NCBI GenBank assembly: GCA_963383645.1
Contig: OY726578.1
Span: 19,008,092 to 19,072,091, forward strand
Source: Muscardinus avellanarius
Taxonomy: Eukaryota > Chordata > Mammalia > Rodentia > Gliridae
Length of the DNA: 64,000 bases
Direction: 5' to 3'
A program made the translations under genes and the position numbers. Positions 43,370 through 53,012 of this stretch are shown in pieces; position 1 is the first letter of the stretch, and each line of letters starts with the position of its first letter. The notes below the pieces were generated by a model, which was given only the letters and a program-made list of their open reading frames with translations, did not search any database and was not told the origin of the DNA.

Positions 43370-44380
43370 CCTCGCCCGGGCACAGCCACGGGTAACTGCC
43401 ATCGCGCGCCTATCCGGTGTCTTCCGTCCCGGCGCCTGGAGGAAGTGCCCAGGAAGAACTGGCCGGCCGGCGGTGGACTCCTCCAGAGGCCGCTCTGCTC
43501 GCCCTGGGGGGGGGGGGGGCGTCACTGCAGACAGTGTGAGTGCGCGTGTCCCTGGGGTCCTGGCAGCCCCGGAACTGCGGAATCTATCGTTTCTACCTAG
43601 AAGAAAAGTAGCTTCTTAGAAAGCACGTTCTCTAGAGCTCTGTCACTTCCCGTCTGACGTGGCACGGACGCCCGGGTCAGACGGACTTCACGCTCGGCCC
43701 GGCGCCACGCAAGTTGCCACGGCTTGTGTGTGTGACGTGCCTTTTCTTGCTGGCCAGGCACAGGAATGTGCCGAATCTTCTTCCTTTAAGAAACCCACGC
43801 CCACTGAGTGCGGCCCATCACGGCTCTGCTCCTGTGCCCACGTGGCTCCTCTGTGACGCCGCCTTCCCTCGGCTGGTCAGTGCCCCCGGGGCTGCCGCGC
43901 TCAGCGAGGCTGGCAGGCACCTGACGTCAGAGGCCGGGGGAAGCCGGCCCGCCACCACCCAGACCCGCATCTTTGGCCTGTGACTCCACTCAGCAGATCC
44001 TGGGTCCTCTCGCTTAAAAATCGGGAGGGTGTCCGCGTGGCCGGGCCGGGGCGAGGGTTCTGGGAGGTGTCTGTACGTGGAAGGTGCAGGTTCTTGGTCA
44101 CCGTGCTCGTCAGCACACGCAGCTCTGCGGGGTCCCCGTGGGGCACGGTACTGCCACGAGAGAAGGCGTGTGGCACGTGGCAGGCCAGCCCTTCCCAGGG
44201 GCACAGCGTGCGCCCGGATCGGAAAGGCGCAGCCTCCCGCCCATGCACGCAGCGTGCTTGTTGGACACCCGGCCCTCGGCCGGTGCGCTGGCAGCTAGAA
44301 CTCACCGAGCCCTCGACGCAGACTGCGTAGACGCTCTCACTCCTCCGTGAGCACGGCTCGCGGCCACAGGCCGTGGCAAG
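43370..44380. promoter_or_regulatory. CpG-island-like region with consensus CRE
   Basis: GC-rich and not made of repeats. By hand I count about 49 CpG in 43861-44380. The palindrome TGACGTCA (full cAMP-response element) lies at 43922-43929, and a TTAAAAA box at about 44014. A G14 run is at 43506-43519. Overlapping frames of up to 198 codons on both strands are expected in such DNA and show no domain. It could be an orphan CpG island or the promoter of a gene or lncRNA reading either way. Confidence 0.55.
43922..43929. promoter_or_regulatory. CRE palindrome
   Basis: TGACGTCA is the exact CREB/ATF consensus; CpG retention inside it, within a CpG-rich block, fits an unmethylated site. Confidence 0.5.
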
Positions 44381-44382
44381 TG

Positions 44383-44415
<33 letters not shown>
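44383..44415. repeat. (GT)n microsatellite
   Basis: About 16 GT units at the tail side of the following SINE. Confidence 0.95.
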
Positions 44416-44417
<2 letters not shown>

Positions 44418-44620
44418 GCTGAGGGTTGAACCCAGGGGTGTTCGACCTCTGAGCTACATCCCAGCTCTGTTATATTTTTTACTTTGAAATAGCATCTCCC
44501 TGAGTTACTGAGGGTGAGGGCCTTGCTAAGTTGCTGAGGCTGGCCTCAAACCTGGGACCCTCCTGTCCCAGCCTCTTAAGTATTAGGTTACAGGCCTTTG
44601 GGGCCACCAGGCCCAGCTTG
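44416..44620 (-). mobile_element. B1-dID SINE, older
   Basis: TTGCTGAGGGTTGAACCCAG to GGCCACCAGGCCCAGC. Confidence 0.86.
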
Positions 44621-44924
44621 CAGCGTTAACTTGATTCTAGGGTGATTAGAACTTGCACGTGGTTGTACTAAGGTGTACCAAGGCTCAAAATGCCAAAGGT
44701 CAACCATTTACTTGAGTTGCGTTTATTTTATCTTAGTGTAGTGTATGAAGCATTTCACACATAGAGAGGACTGTGGCTTAAGCATTGCAGTTATGACTCA
44801 GAAATTTGCATGAGAGTAAGTTGTTAATTTCGTTTGATTTAGAGTCCCCCCTAAAGAAACAGAACTTAAAGTTCTTCACTATACCATTTATTAATATAAA
44901 TATGACCTCAGATTCAACCTCCTT
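44621..44924. other. unique DNA, nothing recognised
   Basis: AT-rich single-copy sequence. Confidence 0.4.
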
Positions 44925-45354
44925 CATCTAAAAATTGAAGCTTTATTCACAATAGCCAAGATATGAAACCAACCTGACCATCGATAGAGGAACAGATACA
45001 GAGGCTGTGGTCAGTATGACAGTGGAGTACTATTCAGTCCTAAAGAAGAATGAATTTCTTTCATTGGCAGCAACATGAATGGAAGTAGGAGACATTGTGT
45101 CAAGTGAAGCGATTCAAGCATAGAAACACAAGTGCTGTGTGCTCTCACACACATGGAGCTCAAAAGCTGATCTCGCAGAGGGGGGAGGTGCCAGAGCCGG
45201 GTGGGTAATGGGGTGGAGAGAGCCGGCTACCAGGTTCAGGTGCAGTCGGGTGGGGGGGGGTAACTTCTACTGCTCTGTGTAGCAGTAGTATACTTCAGAT
45301 TGACCACAATTAATTATATGTATTTCAGAATAGCAAGTGGAGGGGACTTTACGT

Positions 45355-45515
45355 GTTTTACTGGTGCATTGTAGCTGTACGGGACGGTGGGATTCCTCGA
45401 GGTGCATTCATAGGCTCTCGGAACGTTACTTGACCTGTGTCCTTCCCTGTACCTCCTTGTCCCTCCCCTCTTCCCTCTCCCTGTCCCCTTGCAGGACTCC
45501 ACTGGCCTCTCTAGC
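45355..45515 (-). mobile_element. 3' end of the local L1 family, inserted in the old L1
   Basis: TTTTACTGGTGCATTGTAGC is the reverse of the family terminus, followed by the C-rich complement of its G-rich tract. AGTGGAGGGGACTTTA before and AGCGGAGAGGATTTTA after look like an old duplication. Confidence 0.72.
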
Positions 45516-45525
45516 GGAGAGGATT

Positions 45526-45528
<3 letters not shown>

Positions 45529-45568
<40 letters not shown>

Positions 45569-45748
45569 TTTTTTGTGGTACTGGGGTTCCTGGAAGCCCT
45601 TCTACCTCCGGGCTACACTCCCAGACCTATTTTATATTTTTGAAACAGGGTCTCTTACGCCAGCACGGCTGGCTTCGAACCTGCGTGATCCTCCTGTCTC
45701 CGCCTCCCAAGCGCGGGGATTACAAGTGTGCGCCACCACGCCCGGCGT
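45529..45748 (-). mobile_element. young B1-dID SINE with exact duplication
   Basis: GGAGAGGATTTTA flanks it at 45516-45528 and 45749-45761. (ATTT)n tail at 45529-45571; short subfamily. Confidence 0.95.
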
Positions 45749-45905
45749 GGAGAGGATTTTAAATGTTTCAAACATAAAGAAAGGATAAATACCAGCGGTA
45801 TTGGACATGCCAGTCGCCCCAGTCTGACCAGTGTGCACCTGTACTGAAATGTCACACTGGACCCCATAAACATGTGCAAGCATTACATATCAGTGAAAAT
45901 ACAAA

Positions 45906-47239
45906 ATGTATTTTTAAAAGCTGAGAAAATCATTGCTACGTACCCCTTACTTTACAGACCCGTGTGAGGATGGCCTGGGGTCATTATGGTGTGCTGGTGG
46001 GTAATGAAGTTGGCCCGACTGTGATTGTTATTAACAGGGGCCACGTGATCTTCCTGCTGCTTCTAGTTTTATATTAAATGCAGCTGAATGTGAGTTTTTC
46101 CCCATCATAAAGCATGGAACTGCTAAAATAGTTATTCAGGTTTCATACATCTGTTAAAAGCAAATGTCTGCTTTGAAACATTATCGAAACCCCAAAGGGA
46201 AGCTACTGTTCCCCGCTATTTGTGAATACCAGCGTGATTTCTGAAAAACAACTTCGCCCAGTGTGAAAATGTCGGCCTGGCTCTGCTCCCTGCACATCCT
46301 GTCCTAGCGAGCTCTGCGCTCTGAGGGCGTCTGGATCCTAACTCCTCCCTCTTAGTACATGAGGCCGCCGCTTAGTACATGAGTACCTTGCTCGTAGGCA
46401 GGGCACGGCGCCGGCCCGGGCTCTCCGGCAGACTTTCGAGGTGTGCGCCGACCCCGCTGGAGCTTTCACTCCACTGAGCTGTGAAATTGACACCACACTG
46501 TGCCATTAGCTTGTTTCTGAAGGGTGTGTGGGGCTGGCTGTTCTCTTCTCGCTTGCAGGATGCATTAAAAAGATGACAAGATAAGAATGTCCCGTCCACG
46601 AACACGAGCAAGGAAATTTAGATGTAATTTGTCATGAATTAAAGACATTGAATAATGTGCCGGGAGCCCTGGAAGCAGGGAGAGGGACCCCGCGCAGGCG
46701 CTTAGTACTCCGGGAAGGAGAGGGAGCAAGTCTCTTGTGCACCTCCCTCTCTACCCCGCCAGCACGAGGACAGCTCTTGGGGTCACCAGCGCTCTCCCTG
46801 TCTGCGCTGGTGGGCTGGGCCGATGGGTCACCCGCATGGTTTTACTCTCTGTAAATAAGTCGCCCCTTGCCCCCTTCGCATTAGGAAGCCAGCCTCGATT
46901 ATTTCTCAATACATTTCCCCCATATTTGAAAGGAGGCAAGGGTAACTGCCAGGGTGGAGGCCAGAGAGACTTCCCTGGTGGCACCCGTGCTGGCCTTGCT
47001 CAGGTCTCCCTCGGCCCGGCCTCTGCCTTCGCCCGTCTCCCCAGAACCACTGTGGCCCCCCAACCCTGCGGCCCTCCTTCCGCGGCTCATCTCCCACCTC
47101 CAGGGCCTATCCCTGTCTAGTTGTTTGTTATGTCTATTGATTTTGGCATGTATATTTTCCACATTTTAACATCCTTGAAATTAGGCCCATCAGTGACACA
47201 GAGCTTCTGTGAAACAAGTATGTATAATTATTCCCGTGT
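45906..47239. other. 1.3-kb repeat-free unique block
   Basis: No repeats recognised. AT-rich at 46060-46240 and 46550-46660, GC-rich elsewhere. Frames of 63-127 codons without recognisable domains. Confidence 0.5.
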
Positions 47240-47345
47240 CTTTTTCTCACCTCTAAAATATAAGGCCCACAAGGGCAAAGATGTCTACCGTACGTTCTGC
47301 ATCTCTGCTGTCTGCCACGTAACGGGTGCTCCATAAACTCCTCGC
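47240..47345 (+). mobile_element. L2 3' fragment
   Basis: AAGGCCCACAAGGGCAAAGA, TCTGCATCTCTGCTGTCTGC and GGTGCTCCATAAACTC follow the L2 end consensus. Confidence 0.65.
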
Positions 47346-47774
47346 ACGAGCCAGATGAACTGTCTAGATGCAAAGGAACTGGGGGACGGCCTCCCCCGTC
47401 TGCTCCTCTGTGCCTGCCTCCCTCTGCCCTGCTCCATTTAGCCTGCCTGCCTCCTCTGTGCCAGAGAGCACTCTCAGGGCTCCGCACCGCTTTTGCCTTC
47501 ATAAGGCACGACGGTGAGCCGGGCCTTGAGGTGAGTGCCTACAACTCAAGCCTTAACTCCGGGTCTTTAATGCTGCGTCAGGTCTTGCACTGAGGTTTTG
47601 TAGTACGTGACAGGAGCATCAAAACTCACGGGGCCTGAGCGGAGTCCTCTTCTCACTCTGCGTAGTCGAGGACCAGTCTTAAACTTCCAACCTATCACCA
47701 ATTGACATTGTTATAAATTACGAAAAGAAGAAAACATGAAACAAAATGAAAAAAAAAAGAGCCAGATGTACAAG
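47346..47774. other. unique DNA, nothing recognised
   Basis: Single-copy; A-rich near 47750. Confidence 0.4.
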
Positions 47775-47885
47775 CCCTCATTTAAAAATATACCAAGTGC
47801 CGTGTGCACATATGTTCGTATCACTTTGAATCTCACTGCGATGAATAGTTACAATTGCACCAATGAAAGTTTAAAAAAATTAAAT
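47775..47885 (+). mobile_element. 3' end of the local L1 family, short copy
   Basis: GTGTGCACATATGTTCGTAT and AATTGCACCAATGAAAGTTT resemble the terminal block. Confidence 0.6.
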
Positions 47886-47887
47886 AG

Positions 47888-48290
47888 AGCCGGGTATGAT
47901 GGCGCATGCCTGTCATCTAGTCCTCGGGAGGCTAAGATAGGAGGATCACAGGTTTGAGACCAGCTTCAGCAACTTAGTAAGGCCCTCAGCAACTTAGAGC
48001 TCTAGATCCTGTTTCAAAATAAAAAAATAAGCCGGGCGTGGTGGCGCACGCTTGTAATCCTGCGCTTGGGAGGCGGAGACAGGAGGATCGTGCAGGTTCG
48101 AAGCCAGCCGCTAGCTCTGGCTTAAGAGACCCTGTTTCCAAAATATATATATAAAAATAGGTCTGGGAGTGTAGCCCGGAGGTAACCCCAGTACCACCAA
48201 AATAAATAAATAAATAAATAAATAAGACTAAGGATCTAGCTCAGAGGTAGAGGATGCCCCTGGGTTCAATCCCCAGTATCACACATGCAC
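47888..48290 (+). mobile_element. B1-dID SINE split by a nested SINE
   Basis: B1 monomer 47888-48028, ID monomer 48225-48290 (ACTAAGGATCTAGCTCAGAG). The insertion lies exactly in the A-rich linker. Confidence 0.9.
48031..48224 (+). mobile_element. young B1-dID SINE nested in another
   Basis: GCCGGGCGTGGTGGCGCACG to CAGTACCACC with an (AAAT)n tail. Part of its ID monomer is deleted (GGAGGTAACCCCAGTACC). Confidence 0.92.
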
Positions 48291-48801
48291 AAAATTAAAT
48301 AGATACATAATAGTCGAATTGATTTTTAAAGTTTCTAACTACTCTCATTTTCTGATAGTCACATATGATAAATATGTATATTATAATATATGGAGGACAA
48401 ATCTCATTGCAGGCCAGGCAGGTCTACAGCGCAGTCTGAGGAGCGAGGTCTCAGGCCACGGCCGCCCGCCTCGTGTGTGCTCAGTTGTAGCGCGCCAGCT
48501 GAGTGAACGTGCTTGTCATTCCTTCCGTCCTCTTAGTATATCCTTGACCACCGAGGCTAAGCAAGGCAACTTATCTAATTCAACCAGCACCTGTAATTAG
48601 TTGGTAAACGGAAAAAACAATTTGGAACAGGAATCATAAGAAAGATATGTACACATCCAAATGCATTATTTTAACTGAAACAAGCATGAAAAGCACGAAT
48701 CCAGTGACCCTCGGCTGTAGAACCAGGCCTTTTTCTATGATGTCCTAGAGCTCTGCAGTTGTTCTTGTGTAAACACACCCATTCATAATGTCCTTTTCTT
48801 C
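48291..48801. other. unique DNA, nothing recognised
   Basis: AT-rich at the edges; a CpG-bearing stretch at 48430-48510. Confidence 0.4.
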
Positions 48802-48815
48802 AGAGAGGTGCAAAG

Positions 48816-49026
48816 CTTCCAGGCACCGTGGCACACGCCTGCCATCCCAGTGCTTGGGAGGCTGAGACAGGAGGATCGCAGGTTAGAGGACAGCCTTAAC
48901 AACTTAGTGAGGCTTTCAGCAACTTAGTGAGGCCATGTTTCCAAATAAAAAATAAAATAGGGCTGAGGGTATAGCTTGGAGGCACAATACCCCTGTGTTC
49001 AACCCCCAGCACCACAAAAAAGAAAG

Positions 49027-49052
<26 letters not shown>
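48816..49052 (+). mobile_element. B1-dID SINE with (GAAA)n tail and duplication
   Basis: AGAGAGGTGCAAAG before (48802-48815) and AGAGAGGTACAAAA after (49053-49066). GAAA/AAGA tail at 49018-49050. Confidence 0.92.
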
Positions 49053-49059
<7 letters not shown>

Positions 49060-49159
49060 GTACAAAAATGAAGTGCATCCTTTGCAAAGAAGTCGAGGCA
49101 CGGGGCTTCTTTAGATTGTTAAATTTCTTTCTGGTGTCTTGTAGTTATTTCTACTATAG

Positions 49160-49500
49160 AAGATTCCATTGAATGTTGCGGGCGTTCCAAAGCACTCGAT
49201 GTGGTTTTCGGGACCAGGAGCTTTCCCACTGCGCTGAAAGTGCCCCGGCGTACGCTCTGATCCCCGTGACAGACCGGCGAGCCGTGTGCTGACCTGGGCG
49301 CACTCTGAGCGGACCCTCGGGAGGCCGCACGCGCCCGTCCACTAATGGAGAGTCGCCGGGCGCTGGGGGAAGCGGTGGCCGCAGGTGATGGGCCGGCTCG
49401 GTGCTAGCGTGATGCCCGACTGGGGAGCAGAAAGCGGAGCGTGCTCCTTGAGTCGCTAGGAACAGCCCTGAAAGCAGCGTCGGCTAAGCCGCCCTTCACA
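49160..49500. promoter_or_regulatory. short CpG-island-like region
   Basis: By hand I count about 34 CpG in 49141-49500, well above the surrounding sequence. No repeat or long frame explains it. It is single-copy in the window. Function unknown. Confidence 0.4.
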
Positions 49501-49717
49501 GGATTCCTGTCCTCCGAGGCCCACTCCTGAGCTCTCCCCGGCACTTCTCTTCCTCCTCACTGAATGAGTCTCTTCTCAGACCTTCTATTTTTGGTTATAA
49601 GTGCTTCATTCATATCCTCACTTAACATTTTTTTTTTATTTACAGAAGAGTCTGGCCTTAGTGTGTAGCTAGGTGATATTTCCCTGCTCTTTTTAAAATT
49701 TTTGGTTTCTTTCTTTT

Positions 49718-49890
49718 TGGGGGGGACTGGTGATTGAACCCAGGGGCATTCTATCTCTGAGTTACACACTAGCCCTTTTTAAATTTGAAACAAGGTCTCA
49801 CTAAGTTGCTGAGACTGACCTTGAACCTGCGATCCTCCTAGCGCAGCCTCCTCAGTACTGGGATTATGGGCAGCGCCCTCATGCCCGGCT
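49718..49890 (-). mobile_element. B1-dID SINE
   Basis: GGGGACTGGTGATTGAACCC to GCGCCCTCATGCCCGGC. Confidence 0.87.
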
Positions 49891-49897
49891 GTTCCTG

Positions 49898-49902
<5 letters not shown>

Positions 49903-49945
<43 letters not shown>
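49903..49945. repeat. (TTA)n microsatellite
   Basis: About 14 ATT/TTA units. Confidence 0.95.
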
Positions 49946-50002
49946 TTGGTTCCCTTTCTCCAAACTTTCTGTAGTTCCTTTATCACTTTCTTATGCTGTT
50001 GT

Positions 50003-50016
50003 TGCTAAACTACTTT
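50003..50016. repeat. target-site duplication, left copy
   Basis: TGCTAAACTACTTT pairs with TGCTAAACTGCTTT at 52072-52085 (13 of 14 identical). It brackets the composite retroposon. Confidence 0.85.
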
Positions 50017-50032
50017 TTTTTTCTTTTTTTAA

Positions 50033-50180
50033 ATTTATTTTTATTGGTGCATTGTAATCATACATCACATTGGAATACAAGACTTGAGAGGATATACAAG
50101 CACACATCATCCAATTAGCCCTCATCCAGCCCCCATCCCATTCCCTCCCCCTCCCTAGATCCCATGCTTGTTTGGTGATT
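50033..50180 (-). mobile_element. L1 3'-end module of the composite retroposon
   Basis: In minus sense: CAAGCATGGGATCTAGGGAG, a G-rich tract, GATGATGTGTGCTTGTATAT, and ACAATGCACCAATAAAAATA. The same order occurs in plus sense at 36290-36440. Confidence 0.82.
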
Positions 50181-50429
50181 AACTTTGATACATTTGTTTA
50201 TGTACCTCCTGAGTTTTAAAGAGGCTCCATCCTCCCCTATTCCATACCCTCTGATTGGTCACCTTAATTGCTTCGCTATAGGGCCCTTTCTATAGCTCGA
50301 CCACTTCCTGTTGCCTGTTTCCTCCTAGTTATTGCTGATTAGGGGAAGCATCTGGTTTTAATTTTCTGTGATATTTCTCTGTGCATGCCGCGTTGCAAAT
50401 ACCGATCCCACTCTTGACAGCCCCATTTG

Positions 50430-50860
50430 TGGCCTGGCTACCCGGTGGACTGATCAGACCTCGCTGGCTCAAGCAATGGCCTTGCCTCACGGAAGGCCCT
50501 GGTTCTGGCCTTGCTGGCCCCAACACTGGCCTAACCCCTCAGCTGGCTCCTATCCCAGCCTCAGAGGCCCCAGCACTGGCCTTCCTCACAGCAGGCTCCG
50601 ATGTTAGCCGATGGCCCCGGCATCGGCCTAACCCCTCCGCAGGCTCCGATCCAGGTCTCGGAAGCCTCAGTAGCGGCCTTGCCTCACGGAAGGCTCCGAT
50701 GCCGGCCGTTGGCCCTAGCACCGGCCTAACCCCTCGGCAGGCTTCGATCCCGGCCTCGGAGGCCCCAGCACCGGCCTTGCCTCATGGCAGGCTCTAATCC
50801 CAGCTTTGCTGTGTTCGTCACCGGCCTCATCCCTCGGCAGGCTCTAATCCGAGCAACCTC
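50430..50860 (-). repeat. about 49-bp tandem repeats, two alternating types (98-bp period)
   Basis: CCTAACCCCT-type motifs begin at 50530, 50627 and 50725, with CCTCATCCCT at 50825, a 97-100-bp period. Each period holds two related halves of the form CCGGCCT ... GGCTCCGAT ... CGGCC ... CCCAGCA. Confidence 0.85.
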
Positions 50861-50889
50861 TTTGCCTAACCATTTGTCCCACATTCTCG

Positions 50890-51250
50890 AGGGTGCATGG
50901 TGGTGGTAGCATTCTGCCTCTGGGGTTATTACTTCAAAGGTTCCAGGTGTAATGTATCAGATCTCTGCCTCCCCTGAGTACTGGCCACTGCCATTGCCAG
51001 TGCCTCCACCATTTCAAATCTTTCCCAAGCTCTTTTTCCACTCTGAATGTTGTCCAGTCTTCCTAAGCATGCGCAACGGTAGCATTCAAACTTTGGTGTA
51101 ATTTCTCAAAAAATAAAATAAAATAAGGTTGGTAGGCTCTGATTTCTGCTTCTCCTGAATACAATTCTCCACCGCCAACGCGGAGACCACTTTCACTACC
51201 GCCTTTCTCCTTGGTCTCCGCTAAAGTCTCTCTCCTTACAGGTGATGTCC
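50890..51250 (-). repeat. two diverged about 173-bp tandem units
   Basis: TAGCATTC starts matched stretches at 50907 and 51080. Both are followed by a TTxxGGTGTAAT/GGGGTTATT-like segment, TCTGCxTCxCCTGAxTAC and a CCACYGCCA stretch. Confidence 0.6.
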
Positions 51251-51419
51251 AAGATTCTTAACAATGTAGAGAAGAAGCAGTCCTCCTTAGCGGGGAATTT
51301 TTCCAATAATTTCAGTTCATTTGGATAAGTTTTGTCTGCATCTCCAGTATCCTGGCATCCGCCACCTCCTTGATCCCTCTCCGATATTTTCCTTTTTCTT
51401 TTTCTTTTCCTTTCTTACA

Positions 51420-52071
51420 GGGTCCTTCCGGGTGGAGAGGGGTTTGCCTAGGAGCCCCACCCAGCGCCTGCCCACCCGCCCAGGGTCAGGGGCCCAGGGA
51501 CCCGGACCACGGGGTCCTTCTGGGTGGAGAGGGGGTTTGCCTAGGGGCGCCCCACCAGCGCCTGCCCACCCGCCCAGGGTCGGGGGCCCAGGGACCCGGA
51601 CCACGGGGTCCTTCTGGGTGGAGAGGGGGTCGCCTAGGGGCGCCCCACGAGCGCCTGCCCACCCGCCCAGGGTCGGGGGCCCAGGGACCCGGACCACGGG
51701 GTCCTTCTGGGTGGAGGAGAGGGGGTCGCCTAGGGGCGCCCCGCCAGCGCCTGCTCACCCGCCCAGGGTCGGGGGCCCAGGGACCCGGACCACGGGGTCC
51801 TTCTGGGTGGAGGAGAGGGGGTTGCCTAGGGGCGCCCCGCCAGCGCCTGCTCACCCGCCCAGGGTCGGGGGCCCAGGGACCCAGACCACGGGGTCCTTCT
51901 GGGTGGAGGAGAGGGGGTCGCCTAGGGGCGCCCCGCCAGCGCCTGCTCACCCGCCCAGGGTCGGGGGCCCAGGGACCCAGACCACGGGGTCCTTCTGGGT
52001 GGAGGAGAGGGGGTCGCCTAGGGGCGCCCCACCAGCGCCTGCCCACCCGCCCAGAGTCAGGGGCCGGGGGC
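51420..52071 (-). repeat. GC-rich VNTR, seven 92-96-bp units
   Basis: Unit starts (plus strand GGGTCCTTC) at 51420, 51512, 51606, 51699, 51795, 51891 and 51987. The last four are 96 bp apart and nearly identical, and the outermost is truncated. Each unit has CCCGCCCAGGGTC (a GC box on the minus strand) and the palindrome GGGGCGCCCC or a near match. Because 96 is a multiple of three, long frames (up to 259 codons) run through it in several frames; they are not genes. Confidence 0.95.
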
Positions 52072-52085
52072 TGCTAAACTGCTTT
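52072..52085. repeat. target-site duplication, right copy
   Basis: TGCTAAACTGCTTT, the partner of 50003-50016. Confidence 0.85.
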
Positions 52086-52340
52086 AAATCTCATGCCTAA
52101 AACATGAATGAGCAGGAAGACTGTTTTGTGCTTTTATTTTTATATGATTTCAAAATTATGAGAAAGTTGTAGGAAACATACAAGGAATTCCTGCGTACCC
52201 ATTACTCAGATTCAGTCATTATTTTGCACCGCATGGTTTACAGTGGTTTCTCTTTTCTTATGTATTTTTTATCTTTTGAGAGAAACATTACAGACATTTA
52301 TTTTTTACCTCAGTACTTCACTTTGTACTTAGTGAGGGTA
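52086..52340. mobile_element. ancient L1M-like 3' remnant
   Basis: GAGAAAGTTGTAGGAAACAT, GCGTACCCATTACTCAGATT and GAGAGAAACATTACAGACAT resemble a common old mammalian repeat that I believe is L1ME-type. Confidence 0.45.
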
Positions 52341-52699
52341 CCCGATGTTCTTATCTAGCCAGCGTGTGGTTATAAAGTTCAGGATTTGTGGAGGAGGGTG
52401 TGGGGCTCATGGAACAGTTTTGAGGAAGGCAGGTCATGCCCCCGTGCTTTGGGCCGGTTTGCCCGAGCTTCCCGGGGACTCCATGCCCCTTGGGCACTAG
52501 CTGCAGGAATGTCCCGAGCGAAGCGTTGCTGGTTCTCAGAGCGTCCCGTCAGGAAGCCACGTGCTGGTCCCTCGGGCTCAGGCGGGTCTGCCGGGTGTCT
52601 CTACTGGGAAGTCACTGTCTTTTCCTTTGTACTTTATACATGATTTGTAGGGAGACATTTTGAGACTGTTGACCTTTTTTGTTCATAGCATATATTTGT
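52341..52699. other. unique DNA, nothing recognised
   Basis: GC-moderate; an 85-codon frame has no recognised domain. Confidence 0.35.
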
Positions 52700-53005
52700 T
52701 GATATTTTATCAGAAAGAAGAGCCTTCCCTTATCCACCATTAATTCATTTATACCAGTGTGGTCCCATGGATTATTTTACCATTTTGATTGATGTGTTGA
52801 AGATGATTTCTGTTGTTATTTGATTTTATATACAGATCGTCCCGGCCCAGAAGCCCCCTTACGCTGGTTCCTGTTCCTCTGGCACATCTCCACTATTCTT
52901 TGAGCCTTTATTTCCCGGGGCAACAGCATGTTCTAGGTTCACAGGGTGCCAGAATCAGCCATTTCTCCACTCAGTCCTAGTTCTTTACAGGGTGGGATGG
53001 ATTTT
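52700..53005. mobile_element. ancient L1M-like remnant, continuation
   Basis: CGTCCCGGCCCAGAAGCCCC, GCTGGTTCCTGTTCCTCTGG and ATCAGCCATTTCTCCACTCA fit the same old repeat type. Confidence 0.45.
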
Positions 53006-53012
53006 TATTTTT

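Larger units (their letters stand above)
44925..45905 (+). mobile_element. old L1 3' end, host of a triple nest
   Basis: 44925-45350 holds the end of ORF2 and 3' UTR (TTCACAATAGCCAAGATATG, GGAGTACTATTCAGTC, GAATAGCAAGTGGAGGGGA). The 3' UTR resumes at about 45749 (AGGATTTTAAATGTTTC, ACCCCATAAACATGTGCAAG) to about 45905. A younger L1 tail and a SINE lie between. Confidence 0.82.
50017..52071 (-). mobile_element. complete composite retroposon of tandem repeats with L1 3' end
   Basis: In its own sense (minus strand) the element runs from 52071 to 50017. Order: about seven GC-rich 92-96-bp units (52071-51420); an AG-rich joint; two diverged about 173-bp units (about 51250-50890); about nine 49-bp units (about 50860-50430); about 250 bp of low-complexity-free sequence; the 3' end of the local L1 family (50180-50033); and a poly(A) tail, read on the plus strand as a T-run at 50014-50030. 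The 14-bp duplication plus tail are hallmarks of L1 target-primed retrotransposition. There is no ORF1 or ORF2, no LTR, and no pol III promoter I can see. An SVA-like composite, or an L1 with a monomeric 5' UTR whose coding part was replaced, are the main readings. Confidence 0.82.

Noticed and set aside
43023..44350. Several frames of 88-198 codons on both strands
   Set aside because: Stop codons are rare in CpG-rich DNA. The frames overlap on opposite strands with no recognisable protein.
50430..50860. CRISPR-like array
   Set aside because: The repeats are contiguous and diverged, with no unique spacers, and the genome is mammalian.
50017..52071. LTR retrovirus or solo LTR
   Set aside because: No LTR pair, primer-binding site or polypurine/TG...CA ends are evident, and the duplication is 14 bp with a poly(A) tail, which points to L1 machinery.
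51321..52100. Long open frames (up to 259 codons on plus, 186 on minus) rich in Gly, Pro and Arg
   Set aside because: They run through the 96-bp VNTR, whose length is a multiple of three, so frames stay open by periodicity on both strands.
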